57,350 nucleotides of DNA from CAWELS01 sp964468205. Lineage in GTDB: Bacteria; Acidobacteriota; Terriglobia; Bryobacterales; Bryobacteraceae. Below the pieces are notes generated by a model that saw only the letters and a list, made by a program, of their open reading frames with translations, did not search any database and was not told the origin of the DNA. Of the stretch, positions 25,509 to 34,115 are shown piece after piece. Numbering within the stretch: the first letter of the stretch is position 1; each line of letters opens with the position of its first letter. Where the stretch lies: positions 1 through 57,350 of the forward strand of contig CAYXVG010000046.1 in NCBI GenBank assembly GCA_964468205.1, in the 5' to 3' direction. Made by a program: the position numbers and the translations under genes.

Positions 25509-27239
25509 ATGCGTGCGCTTCTCCTCCTCTTCCTTATCAACATCGCGTTTGCCACGCAAACCGGGTTTAGGTTTGAAGAGGTCCGGATGGCGGAATCCGG
25601 CGTCCAGAGGGTGGCTCTGGCTGACCTCAACGACGACGGGAAGCCGGATGTCCTGGCCACCATCCAAGAAAAGGTAGTCTGGTTTGAAAACCCTGGCTGG
25701 CAAATGCGTGTCATGGTTGACTTGGGAGAGCGCGCGACTGAGAAGGATCTGGCGGCGGACCCCATCGGCCGGGTCAACCGCATCCGCCACATGGCGGCCA
25801 TCGAAGAATCCGGCCAGGCCGCTCGGATATACCGGCAGCCGGTGGATCCTCCGGATCCTCACAAGGGTACCCTGCGCTACCTGACCGTGCGCTCTAGCAA
25901 TCCCTGGCTCCAGGCGGCCAGGATCTCCGGGGGCGTGAACGCCACCGCCTGGGCGGATCTCGACGGCGACGGTTCCGATGAGCTGGTCGTGGCGGGGGAT
26001 GGTCTCCGCGTGTTTGACCGTGATCCGGACGAAACCTGGCACGAAACCCGCGTGGCCTCGGGCGTTTTCTCCGCCGCCGACGCTGCGGATGTCGATGGTG
26101 ATGGACTGGCGGAGATCGTCGCCGCGCGTGGCGACGGATCGGTTTTTCTTTACCGCAACCGGTCGAAGGTCCCATGGCGCCGCCACGTGATCGCCACCGG
26201 TTACATGAACCAGACCGTGATCGGCGGCGATTTCACCGGCGACGGGAAGACCGACGTCATCTCCACCGACGCCCGCGGCCGGCGGACCATCCTTTACGTG
26301 GCCCCGGACTGGAAGCCCGTGATCCTGCAGGAGCGAACCGCGGCTATCCACAGTGAGATCATGGACGTGGACGGCGACGGCGACCTCGACTACATCGGCG
26401 CCCGATACAATCCCGGCTACATCTTCTGGCTTGAAAACCCCGCCCGGCCGCTTAACGAACCCTGGCCGTTTCACTTGATCGATGACGGAGAACAGGGCGG
26501 AGTCAACGGCGTCCACGGCTTGATAACCGGCGACGTGGACGGCGACGGCAAACTCGACCTCATCGGAAACAGCGGCCAGCCCACCGGCCGATTTCCCAAT
26601 TCGATTGCCTGGTTCAAGGTTCCCGCCGCTCCGGCGCGGCCCTGGGAGCGGCACGTCTTCGCCGATGGAGACGCGCCGGGGCTCAGCCACTACCACGGCT
26701 TCGGCGATGTGAATGGTGATGGCCGCGGCGACATCGCCAGCGCCGCCAAAATCGGCGACGACGGCAACTGGTTCGCCTGGTGGGAGCAACCCGCCCGCCA
26801 CGGCGAGCAGTGGAAGAAACATATGATCTCCGCCAACGAGCCCGGCGCCACCAATATTCTGATCGCGGATCTCAATGGCGACGGCCGCAACGACTTCATC
26901 GGATCGCGCGGCCACGGCGTGGGCGTGGTCTGGTTCGAAAACCCCTCCTGGCGTGCCCGCCAGATTGACACGCGCATCATGGGACCACACTCCCTCGCGG
27001 TGGGCGACATCGACGGAGATGGCGACCTTGATGCCGCAACCGTCGCCAAGGATTCTCACACTGCCGCCTGGTACGAGAACGACGGCGCTGGGAACTTCAC
27101 CGTTCATCACATTCACGAAGACCAGTCGAGTTACGACATTCGCCTCGTTGACATGGATGGCGACGGCGACCTCGACCTGCTCAACGCCGGCCAGGAATCC
27201 CGCAACGTTGTCTGGTTTGAGAATCGCATCAAAGAATAG
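25509..27239 (+). CDS. Secreted FG-GAP/VCBS repeat protein
   Basis: A 576-residue protein with a signal peptide (MRALLLLFLINIAFA). Ten Asp-rich Ca-binding loops of the form DxDGDGxxD are spread along it, for example LADLNDDGKPDVLA, AADVDGDGLAEIVAA, IMDVDGDGDLDYIGA and LVDMDGDGDLDLLNAG. They are followed by strands such as VVWFENP. This is the FG-GAP/VCBS type of beta-propeller seen in integrin-like surface proteins. No catalytic residues are evident, so a binding or adhesion role outside the cell is inferred. A longer antisense frame is an artefact of GC-rich codon bias. Confidence 0.85.
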   Translation: MRALLLLFLINIAFATQTGFRFEEVRMAESGVQRVALADLNDDGKPDVLATIQEKVVWFENPGWQMRVMVDLGERATEKDLAADPIGRVNRIRHMAAIEESGQAARIYRQPVDPPDPHKGTLRYLTVRSSNPWLQAARISGGVNATAWADLDGDGSDELVVAGDGLRVFDRDPDETWHETRVASGVFSAADAADVDGDGLAEIVAARGDGSVFLYRNRSKVPWRRHVIATGYMNQTVIGGDFTGDGKTDVISTDARGRRTILYVAPDWKPVILQERTAAIHSEIMDVDGDGDLDYIGARYNPGYIFWLENPARPLNEPWPFHLIDDGEQGGVNGVHGLITGDVDGDGKLDLIGNSGQPTGRFPNSIAWFKVPAAPARPWERHVFADGDAPGLSHYHGFGDVNGDGRGDIASAAKIGDDGNWFAWWEQPARHGEQWKKHMISANEPGATNILIADLNGDGRNDFIGSRGHGVGVVWFENPSWRARQIDTRIMGPHSLAVGDIDGDGDLDAATVAKDSHTAAWYENDGAGNFTVHHIHEDQSSYDIRLVDMDGDGDLDLLNAGQESRNVVWFENRIKE

Positions 27240-27323
27240 CCGGGACGCCCCTGCTTCGTCCTGATTTGCCGCGACCCTGTTCCTTTGCGCGGCCGCCCGC
27301 CACCGTGCGATTCTATTCCCGAA

Positions 27324-28103
27324 ATGTCCTACGCCAACCTGCTCGTGGAAACCGGGGATCGCATCACCACCGTGACTATCAACCGGCCGGCGAAGCTCAA
27401 CGCTCTTGACCGGGCAACTTTCCTCGCCCTCGAAGGCTGCTTCCGCGACCTGGCCGCGGATCCCGAGGTGCGGGCGGTGATCGTCACCGGTTCCGGGCAA
27501 AAGGCGTTCGTCGCCGGAGCGGACATCTCCAACATTGCCGGGCTCGACGCTCTTGGCGGGAAGGCCTGGAGCCAACTAGGCCAACAGGTTTTCAACAGCA
27601 TCGAGGGCATGCACAAGCCTGTTATCGCCGCTATTAACGGCTTCGCCCTTGGAGGCGGGCTCGAACTGGCGCTGGCCTGCCATTTGCGCGTCGCGGCCAG
27701 CCACGCCAAACTCGGGCAGCCCGAGGTGAAGATCGGCTGGATTCCTGGTAACGGCGGCTCCCAGCGGCTTCCGCGGCTCATCGGGAAGGGCAGGGCGCTC
27801 GAATTGATGCTGACCGGAGAACCCATCAGCGCCGCCAAGGCTCACCGCATGGGTCTCGTCAACCGGGTAGCGCCGGCGGAGGAACTCCTCGACTCCGCTC
27901 GGAGTCTGGCCGCCGGGATCATTCGGAACTCGGCTTCCGCGATTTCCCTGGTTATCCAGGTTGTGAACCGCGGCCTCGATATCCCGCTCGATCACGCCCT
28001 CGCCTACGAGGCCGCTTTGTCCGGTATTGCGGCTGCCTCGGACGACGCGCGCGAGGGAACACAGGCATTCCTCGAAAAACGCCCGCCGCGGTTCAGCCGG
28101 TAA
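27324..28103 (+). CDS. Enoyl-CoA hydratase/isomerase (crotonase)
   Basis: A 259-residue crotonase. The ATG at 27324 matches the family start (MSYANLLVETGDRITTVTIN). Oxyanion-hole segments are FVAGADISN (about 62-70) and GFALGGGLELALAC (107-119). Both catalytic glutamates are present: Glu114 in GGGLE and Glu134 in GQPEVKIGWIPGNGG. It should hydrate trans-2-enoyl-CoA to 3-hydroxyacyl-CoA in fatty-acid oxidation or act on a related acyl-CoA. It has no other beta-oxidation gene next to it, although a possible ETF:menaquinone oxidoreductase is encoded at 17441-19276. The next gene, an aldolase, is convergent. Confidence 0.92.
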   Translation: MSYANLLVETGDRITTVTINRPAKLNALDRATFLALEGCFRDLAADPEVRAVIVTGSGQKAFVAGADISNIAGLDALGGKAWSQLGQQVFNSIEGMHKPVIAAINGFALGGGLELALACHLRVAASHAKLGQPEVKIGWIPGNGGSQRLPRLIGKGRALELMLTGEPISAAKAHRMGLVNRVAPAEELLDSARSLAAGIIRNSASAISLVIQVVNRGLDIPLDHALAYEAALSGIAAASDDAREGTQAFLEKRPPRFSR

Positions 28104-28135
28104 TCGGATGGCGGCACAAACCGCCCCCAGATTGC

Positions 28136-28921
28136 TTATGCAGTCCCGCTCTCCCGGACAGCCCGCTCCTCCTGCAGGGCCGCGGCGAGATTGCGGGCCG
28201 CAGTATTCACCATGGCGCCGTCGGAGCCGCAGGCCAGGAACCGGTATCCAAGATCGTGGAAACGCTCGAAGTGTTCGGGTTTCGGCATCAGTACGCCGGA
28301 GGACTTGCCATGCTTGCGCGCCGCTTCAGCCGTTCGGCGAAGGGCGGCCTCGAAGTCCGGATGGTCAAACTGGCCTAGAATGCCGAGGCTCGTCGAAAGG
28401 TCGAGCGGGCCGATAAACAATACGTCGGCGCCGTCCACCGCCGCAATCTCGTCAACCTTCTCCACGGCTTCCACCGTCTCAACCTGCACCACCCCGAGCA
28501 GCGTCTCCCCGTGCGATTCCACGTAATCCCGGAACGTGACGCCAAAACCCGCGGCCCGGTTCATCGAGGCCACCCCTCGGATGCCTTGCGGCGGGTATCG
28601 CATGGCCGCGATGCACGCCTCGGCCTCTGCGCCGCTGTTGACCCGAGGGAACATGATGCCATGTGCGCCGAGATCCAGGACCCGGTGGGAGCGCTGCCGC
28701 GCATGACCCTCCACCCGGACAACCGAGCGCGTGCTAGTGTGCTCCAGCGCCTGCAACTGATGCAGAACGTCGGCTTCGGTTCCGGAGCCGTGTTCAAGGT
28801 CAATGACAACGAAGTCGAACCCGGCTTTTCCGGTCATCTCGGCGGTCAGCGGGGAACCCAGATTCAGAAAACATCCGAGCAGAGTCTCGCCGTTCTTGAG
28901 GCGTTCAGGAAGGTGTTTCAC
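28136..28921 (-). CDS. HpcH/HpaI-family aldolase
   Basis: A 261-residue class II (metal-dependent) aldolase. It starts with GTG at 28921, backed by AAGGAG eight bases upstream. Active-site elements are present: VVIDLEHGSG (catalytic His), SVVRVEG (substrate Arg), GVVQVETVEAVE (Gln and metal Glu), and LFIGPLDLSTSLG (metal Asp). The family cleaves 2-keto-4-hydroxy acids such as 2-keto-3-deoxy sugar acids to pyruvate and an aldehyde. It could therefore act downstream of a sugar-acid dehydratase such as that at 15075-16418, which is inference. It is convergent with the crotonase gene and divergent from the beta-helix gene. Confidence 0.9.
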   Translation of the reverse strand: MKHLPERLKNGETLLGCFLNLGSPLTAEMTGKAGFDFVVIDLEHGSGTEADVLHQLQALEHTSTRSVVRVEGHARQRSHRVLDLGAHGIMFPRVNSGAEAEACIAAMRYPPQGIRGVASMNRAAGFGVTFRDYVESHGETLLGVVQVETVEAVEKVDEIAAVDGADVLFIGPLDLSTSLGILGQFDHPDFEAALRRTAEAARKHGKSSGVLMPKPEHFERFHDLGYRFLACGSDGAMVNTAARNLAAALQEERAVRESGTA

Positions 28922-29003
28922 AGTGTCTCCTTCTGGTAGTGTTTCGATTGACGTCCTTTGTTATTCTTGAGGGACCGCGCCTCATAAGTAAAGTGAGAGA
29001 CCG

Positions 29004-30881
29004 ATGCAAAGGCAGATAATCGGCTCGTTCGTGTGTCTTCTGCTGCTCCCGGCGGCCGTGATGTTCGCGGAAATCCGCGAGGTGGGGCCGGGAAAGACGT
29101 ATCGAACTCCCTGCGATGCAATCCGGTCCGCCCGGGCCGGCGATGTCATCGAGATCGACGCCGGCGGATCCTACGACGGCGATGTCTGCGCCTGGACCAC
29201 AGACCGCCTCACGCTCCGCGGCAGGGGCGGAAGGGCCAGGATCAACGCAGCCGGCGGGAATTCCGAGGGAAAAGGGATCTGGGTCATCCGGGGTGACGAT
29301 ACCGTCGTCGAAAACATCGAATTCACCGGCGCACGCGCAAGGGACAAGAACGGCGCCGGCATCCGGCTCGAGGGCGACAACCTCACCGTCCGCAACTGCC
29401 ATTTTCACCACAACGAAGAGGGCATCCTCAGCGGCGCCGGAGGAGTGGTTCTGATTGAGCATTCCGAGTTCGGCTACAACGGGCACCCGAACGGCCAATC
29501 TCACAACCTGTACATCGGCGCGGCCAGCAAGCTTATCTTCCGCTTCAACTATAGCCATAATTCCACCGGCGGGCATCTGCTGAAGTCCCGCGCCGCCGAG
29601 AACCACATCCTCTACAACCGTCTCTCGTCGGAAAACGGGGACGGCAGCTTCGAAGTCGATCTTCCCCGCGGGGGCCGCTCCTTTCTCATCGGAAACCTGC
29701 TCCAGCAAGGTGCCGCCAACGTCAACGGGCACATTGTGGCGTTCCGCACAGAGTCGCAGAACCCGCCGGACGCGATTACCGAATTGTGGGCCGTGAACAA
29801 TACCTTCGTCAATCTGCGCCCAGACTTCGCCCAAGCATTTCTGACTTGGCCGGAGGTTGCCTCCCGCATCCACCTCAGGAACAATCTCTACGTCGGTTTT
29901 GGCGCCTGGGGCGTGCCAAACGGAGGACCGGCGGAAGGGAACATCCAGGTGGAGCGTCCTGAATTCGTCGATGTCAACAACCTCGATTTCCGGATTCTCG
30001 AGACCTCCCCGGCCGTGGACGCTGGCGTCGCGCCGGGTAAGGCTGGTGAGTTCGACCTTACCCCGGCCTACTCGTATGTCCATCCTGCCTGCGGAGCCGT
30101 CCGGCGGCAACAGGGAACCATCGATTCCGGGGCCTATGAGACCGGAGAGCTCGAGGAGATGGACGGGCAGCCGGAACGCTGCCACGACATCTCGCTCGAA
30201 CCGCAATACGGAGCCGTCAACGCGGCGGGCTACATTCCGGGACCCCTTACACAGGGCGCAATCATTTCCGTCTTCGGCCCGGATCTGGCAACGTTCTCCA
30301 TTCAGGCGGGGTCGATCCCGCTTCCGCTTTCCGTCGAAAACCTTGTCCTCGAACTGAATGGCCAGCCGCTCCGGCTTTTCTATGTCAGCCCGAGCCAGAT
30401 CAATGCGCAACTGCCTGCGGTCCTGCTCCCCGGGTTGTATACCCTCGTACTGCTGCGCGAGAGCGACCCGGGTCCGACAATGCTGGTTGACATCCGCGAA
30501 ACCGCCCCGCAGATCTTCGTCTATCCAGGTACCGGCCGCGCCATCGCCCAGAATCAGGACTGGAGTCTCAACGGGCCCGATTCGCCGGCCTATCCAGGCG
30601 AGTACATCACGGTCTACGTGAACGGGATCGGCGCCCTGACGTACCTTGTCCCCAGCGGGATTCCCAGCTACGCCGAGCCTTTGAGCCGCTGCTCCCTGCC
30701 GCACTCGGCCACGATCGGCGGGTTGACCGCCGAAGTAGCGTTCCTGGGGTTGACGCCGGGGCTGATCGGCGTCGGTCAAGCGAACATCGCCGTACCCGGC
30801 CTGCCTCCCGGTGACCATCCCGTGGTGCTGACAATCGGAGACACAAACTCGAACGCCCCCCTAGTCAGCGTGGCAAACTGA
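29004..30881 (+). CDS. Right-handed beta-helix protein with C-terminal TIGR03437 domain
   Basis: A 625-residue secreted protein with a signal peptide (MQRQIIGSFVCLLLLPAAVM). Residues 24-400 form a parallel beta-helix of the pectate-lyase type, with stacked turns such as TVVENIEFTGARARDKNGAG, LTVRNCHFHHNEEGI and HNLYIGAASKLIFRFNYSHN. From about residue 404 (YGAVNAAGYIPGPLTQGAII) to the end it carries the TIGR03437 domain, common in Solibacter relatives. No lyase catalytic site was identified, so it may bind or cleave a uronate glycan. It is a good taxonomic marker. An antisense frame of similar length has no family features. Confidence 0.85.
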   Translation: MQRQIIGSFVCLLLLPAAVMFAEIREVGPGKTYRTPCDAIRSARAGDVIEIDAGGSYDGDVCAWTTDRLTLRGRGGRARINAAGGNSEGKGIWVIRGDDTVVENIEFTGARARDKNGAGIRLEGDNLTVRNCHFHHNEEGILSGAGGVVLIEHSEFGYNGHPNGQSHNLYIGAASKLIFRFNYSHNSTGGHLLKSRAAENHILYNRLSSENGDGSFEVDLPRGGRSFLIGNLLQQGAANVNGHIVAFRTESQNPPDAITELWAVNNTFVNLRPDFAQAFLTWPEVASRIHLRNNLYVGFGAWGVPNGGPAEGNIQVERPEFVDVNNLDFRILETSPAVDAGVAPGKAGEFDLTPAYSYVHPACGAVRRQQGTIDSGAYETGELEEMDGQPERCHDISLEPQYGAVNAAGYIPGPLTQGAIISVFGPDLATFSIQAGSIPLPLSVENLVLELNGQPLRLFYVSPSQINAQLPAVLLPGLYTLVLLRESDPGPTMLVDIRETAPQIFVYPGTGRAIAQNQDWSLNGPDSPAYPGEYITVYVNGIGALTYLVPSGIPSYAEPLSRCSLPHSATIGGLTAEVAFLGLTPGLIGVGQANIAVPGLPPGDHPVVLTIGDTNSNAPLVSVAN

Positions 30882-30936
30882 CGTATAGGCCGAGCCACTG
30901 TCAACCAAGGCCGGGGCCTGGCTGCCGTTGCTGCCC

Positions 30937-32592
30937 ATGACGACCTCGGAGACTCTCCGCGCCCTCCAGTCCATGCTGGAAGACTACCGGCAAGGCCCCG
31001 TTAACGGGCTACTCGATCTGTTGGAGCGGTCCCCGGACGCGCAATCAGTGGCGGCGGTCCACGAAGCTCTGCTGTTTGTTCGTGCCTATCCCCGGAACGC
31101 CGAAACGGCCCGGCGTTCGGAAGCCGCCCTGCGGCGCTTCGGCAAGCGGATAAAGGAACTGCGCAACGCCGAGGCCAACCTGGAGCCGCTCGAGGAACCG
31201 GAGATTTCCGGAATAGCCGCCACCGGCGTCTCCGCCGTGTTCGGCTACGGTCTCGCCCGGGACCTTGCCGCTCGCTACCCGGTTAGCATTGAAGTGGATT
31301 GGGACTACTACGAGAAGCAGCACCATCTCGGCCGCGAACTCCCAGCGATGATACCGCTGCTCCAAGAGGATGCATTGGTCGAGGCGGCGATCCCCTATCG
31401 CGAGTGGCTCGAACGGGCGGCCGGCGGCGGCAGTGTGCTCGGCTGGCTGATGCGCCGGCTGGCGGAAGCGCCCCATACGGAGGCAGCCCGGTTCTTCGAT
31501 TCTCTTGAACTGATGCTTCGCTGGGAGTTCGGCCGCGCGGCGTGCTGCCGGACCCTTTGCCGCCGGCCGGCAAAGAGGAAGTACTACCACTGCGGGCCTC
31601 TCCTGCGCCGCCGCGACGTTGATCTCGCCGCCGAACTCGACCGGCCTGGATTTCCGCTCGAACGGCTTACGAGGAAAGCCGGACGGGAGGCCCTTGAACT
31701 GATGCGGGACAGCTCCGCCGTCCGCTACCGCGAGTTGCACGGGTTCACCTATGGCGACCCGGCGCGTGTCTTCCGGGTTGACGCCGGACGCGGCACGCAG
31801 GTCCTGCTAACGGTGATTCCGCCCGCGCATCGCCTGCCACTGCGAGCCTACCACGGCGGCATGTGCTTCAAGAACGGCGTGCCTATCGGTTACGTGGAAG
31901 GGCTGTCGTTGCTGGACCGCATGGAGATCGGCTTCAACCTCTACTACACCTTCCGCGATGGCGAGACCGCTTGGCTATACGCGGTTTTGCTGCGCCACTT
32001 CCACCGCTGGCTCGGCATCCGCTACTTCGTCCTCGACCGTTATCAGATCGGACACGAGAACGAAGAGGCGATCGCCAGCGGAGCGTTCTGGTTCTATCGC
32101 AAACTCGGATTCCGGCCCGTGTTGCCGGAGCCGGCGCGTCTTTGCGAACGCGAGGAGTCGCGGCTTCTCGCGAAGCCTGGTTCTACTACCGCCGCGGCTG
32201 TATTGCGCCGTCTGGCGGCCGGTCCGATGATCTACGAGACGACCGGTGCGCCCCCGGGGCAATGGGACCGGTTCGAGGTGAGGCGCATCGGATTAGCCGT
32301 ACAGGACTGGATGGCCGGGTCGTTCGATGGCAGCTCCGCGCGGTTGCGCGAGGCGGTTCAGGACAAGGCGCGAAAGCTGTTCGATATCGATCTCGGCGCT
32401 CTCCCGGCTGCGCAGGGGCTGGCGGCGGCGGTCTGCCGCATCCCAGCCGTCGAAAGCTGGACACCCCGCGAGCGCGAACTCGCAAACCAGATCCTCAAAG
32501 CGAAAGCCGGCCCGGACGAGCGGCGCTACTTGAAGCTATCCCAAAAACACGAACCTCTTAGGGCTGGTCTTCAAAGGCTTGGCGCGCGCTGA
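30937..32592 (+). CDS. Large uncharacterised protein with a GNAT-like segment
   Basis: A 551-residue cytoplasmic protein that I cannot name. The ATG at 30937 is preferred over a TTG three codons upstream. The N-terminal half is helical with an Arg/Cys-rich stretch (AACCRTLCRRPAKRKYYHCG, about 201-220). Residues 308-400 resemble an acyltransferase of the GNAT fold: a strand MCFKNGVPIGYVEGLSLLD, then NLYYTFRDGETAWLYAVLLR, and the helix-strand ending GAFWFYRKLGFRPV, which is the typical GNAT end. The C-terminal third is helical. No partner gene is obvious. It is flanked by the beta-helix gene upstream and a convergent aldolase. Confidence 0.7.
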   Translation: MTTSETLRALQSMLEDYRQGPVNGLLDLLERSPDAQSVAAVHEALLFVRAYPRNAETARRSEAALRRFGKRIKELRNAEANLEPLEEPEISGIAATGVSAVFGYGLARDLAARYPVSIEVDWDYYEKQHHLGRELPAMIPLLQEDALVEAAIPYREWLERAAGGGSVLGWLMRRLAEAPHTEAARFFDSLELMLRWEFGRAACCRTLCRRPAKRKYYHCGPLLRRRDVDLAAELDRPGFPLERLTRKAGREALELMRDSSAVRYRELHGFTYGDPARVFRVDAGRGTQVLLTVIPPAHRLPLRAYHGGMCFKNGVPIGYVEGLSLLDRMEIGFNLYYTFRDGETAWLYAVLLRHFHRWLGIRYFVLDRYQIGHENEEAIASGAFWFYRKLGFRPVLPEPARLCEREESRLLAKPGSTTAAAVLRRLAAGPMIYETTGAPPGQWDRFEVRRIGLAVQDWMAGSFDGSSARLREAVQDKARKLFDIDLGALPAAQGLAAAVCRIPAVESWTPRERELANQILKAKAGPDERRYLKLSQKHEPLRAGLQRLGAR

Positions 32593-32602
32593 CCCCCTGC
32601 CA

Positions 32603-33418
32603 TTAGACGGCGAAGGAATCGTCTGCCGCCGGCCCGGCGTCATTCAGCATCCCGCGAATTGAAGTCAGGTCGTCCCGCAAGGCGCGCCGGAACAGGATCA
32701 GATCGGCCGACTGAAGGATGATGTTGGCGCCCAACTTTTCCCATTCCACGAGCTGCTCGATTCCGTCCCAGATGACGTGAACGCCCATACTCACCCCGCG
32801 CTTTACGCAATTGCTAATGATGGCCCGGATGGCTTCCTCGAACCGGGGGTGTTTGTACTGCTCCGGGATGCCGAGGCTGCATGAAAGGTCGTGCGGCCCC
32901 ACAATCACGCCATCAATGCCGGGCACGGCGAGTATCTCGTCGAGCGCTTCGATCGCCGGCACGCTTTCTATATTAATGAGCAGGGACGAGACCGAATTGC
33001 GCTCTTTCAGATAGGTCTCCAATTCCGGCTCGAGCGATTCGCTCCCGTCCAAGGCCCGCTCGAGGCGCTGGCCCTTGAGCGGCCGGTACTTCACGGCGCC
33101 GCGAAGCCTCTGTACCTGTTCAGGGGTCTCGATGTAAGGCGCCAGCACCGCCTCGGCGCCGCCATCAAGGACCATCGTCGCCTGATACGGGTCTGGCGCT
33201 GGAATCCGAACCAAGGGCGCCAGGTTCAGCGCGCGATAGGTCCGGCACATCCAGGCTAGTGTGGTTCGCTGCTGGGCGATGTGTTCCGAATCGAGAAATA
33301 CGAAGTCGAGGCCGAGGCCGCGAATGGCCGTCGGCCAGTGGGGTGACGGAGCCGTCAGGCAAGTTCCATAAATACGGCCGCGAGAACGTAGTGCGGTAGA
33401 AAAGTCTTTTCCATTCAT
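32603..33418 (-). CDS. HpcH/HpaI-family aldolase (second copy)
   Basis: A 271-residue aldolase paralogous to the one at 28136-28921 but quite diverged. FVFLDSEHIAQQ holds the His, PLVRIPAPD the Arg, LLINIESVPAIE the metal Glu, and VIVGPHDLSCSLG the metal Asp. The Gln before the metal Glu in HpaI is replaced by Asn (NIES rather than QVET), which could alter the substrate range. The role is cleavage of 2-keto-hydroxy acids, inferred from family. It starts at an ATG without a good ribosome site and ends 10 bases from the convergent gene before it. Confidence 0.87.
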   Translation of the reverse strand: MNGKDFSTALRSRGRIYGTCLTAPSPHWPTAIRGLGLDFVFLDSEHIAQQRTTLAWMCRTYRALNLAPLVRIPAPDPYQATMVLDGGAEAVLAPYIETPEQVQRLRGAVKYRPLKGQRLERALDGSESLEPELETYLKERNSVSSLLINIESVPAIEALDEILAVPGIDGVIVGPHDLSCSLGIPEQYKHPRFEEAIRAIISNCVKRGVSMGVHVIWDGIEQLVEWEKLGANIILQSADLILFRRALRDDLTSIRGMLNDAGPAADDSFAV

Positions 33419-33583
33419 GGATTTAGCTCAGATTCGGTACCACTATATCACCATTTCCCACGCCACAATGCCGATCGTCATCCCGGCGCACATTGGCAAC
33501 ATGATTGCAGAGAGATGTCTTGGGACCCCCGAAAGTCCCTCTCTCGCTCGCTTTTGCGAGGGATTTCCCCCAAGAGGGGGCAT

Positions 33584-34063
33584 ATGCCACTGGTTCAAGT
33601 TCTAAAACAGCACCCTTTTCTCGAAGGGTTGCCAGATTCGCAAGTGAGAAAATTAGCCTCCCTTGCCCGCGAGGTGGAGTTCGAGGAGGATGAGATCGTT
33701 TTCCGTGCCGGAGAACGGTCCACCAACTTTTGTCTCCTTTATTGCGGAAGCGCCGCAGTGGAGATTCGTACGCCCTACTACGGTCTTTGTGTGCAGACGC
33801 TGGGCCCAGGCGAGGCCTTCGGGTGGTCGAGCCTGCTCGGGGAGCATCATACCGTGTTCCAGGTGCGTGCCCGCGAACCATCCAACGCCATTTTTATCGA
33901 CGGCCAGAAACTGGCTGATGCCTGCAACAAGGATCCGAAACTTGGCTTGGAGATCTTCCGCCGCTTGGCGCAAGTTGTAGCCCGGCGTGTGAGGGCTACC
34001 GAGGACCGGCTGGCCGAGTTCTGCGGTTCAGCCAAGAACAACAACCACGCCGAGCCCTCCTAG
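33584..34063 (+). CDS. Single-domain cyclic nucleotide-binding protein
   Basis: A 159-residue protein. The ATG at 33584 follows GAGGGGG, so I prefer it to the in-frame start 69 bases upstream. It is a cNMP-binding (CAP N-terminal-like) beta-roll: FLEGLPDSQVRKLASLAREV, EEDEIVFRAGERSTNFCLLY, and LGPGEAFGWSSLLGEHHTVF, which is the phosphate-binding cassette region. A C-terminal helix follows, but there is no helix-turn-helix, so it cannot be a CRP-type DNA binder alone. The expected Arg in the cassette is absent (GEAFGWSSLL), so it may sense another ligand. The next gene, a PQQ dehydrogenase, lies 52 bases downstream. Confidence 0.82.
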   Translation: MPLVQVLKQHPFLEGLPDSQVRKLASLAREVEFEEDEIVFRAGERSTNFCLLYCGSAAVEIRTPYYGLCVQTLGPGEAFGWSSLLGEHHTVFQVRAREPSNAIFIDGQKLADACNKDPKLGLEIFRRLAQVVARRVRATEDRLAEFCGSAKNNNHAEPS

Positions 34064-34115
34064 GGCCTTCGTGCCGCCGCCTCCCCGGTGAGCGGAACCC
34101 GCTACAATCAGACTC

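Noticed and set aside
25392..27575. A 727-codon frame on the minus strand
   Set aside because: It runs antisense to the FG-GAP protein, whose signal peptide and ten Ca-binding loops are unmistakable. The antisense frame only mirrors the biased codons and has no domain of its own.
28905..30818. A 637-codon frame on the minus strand
   Set aside because: It lies opposite the beta-helix/TIGR03437 gene, which has a signal peptide and family motifs; the antisense product has none.
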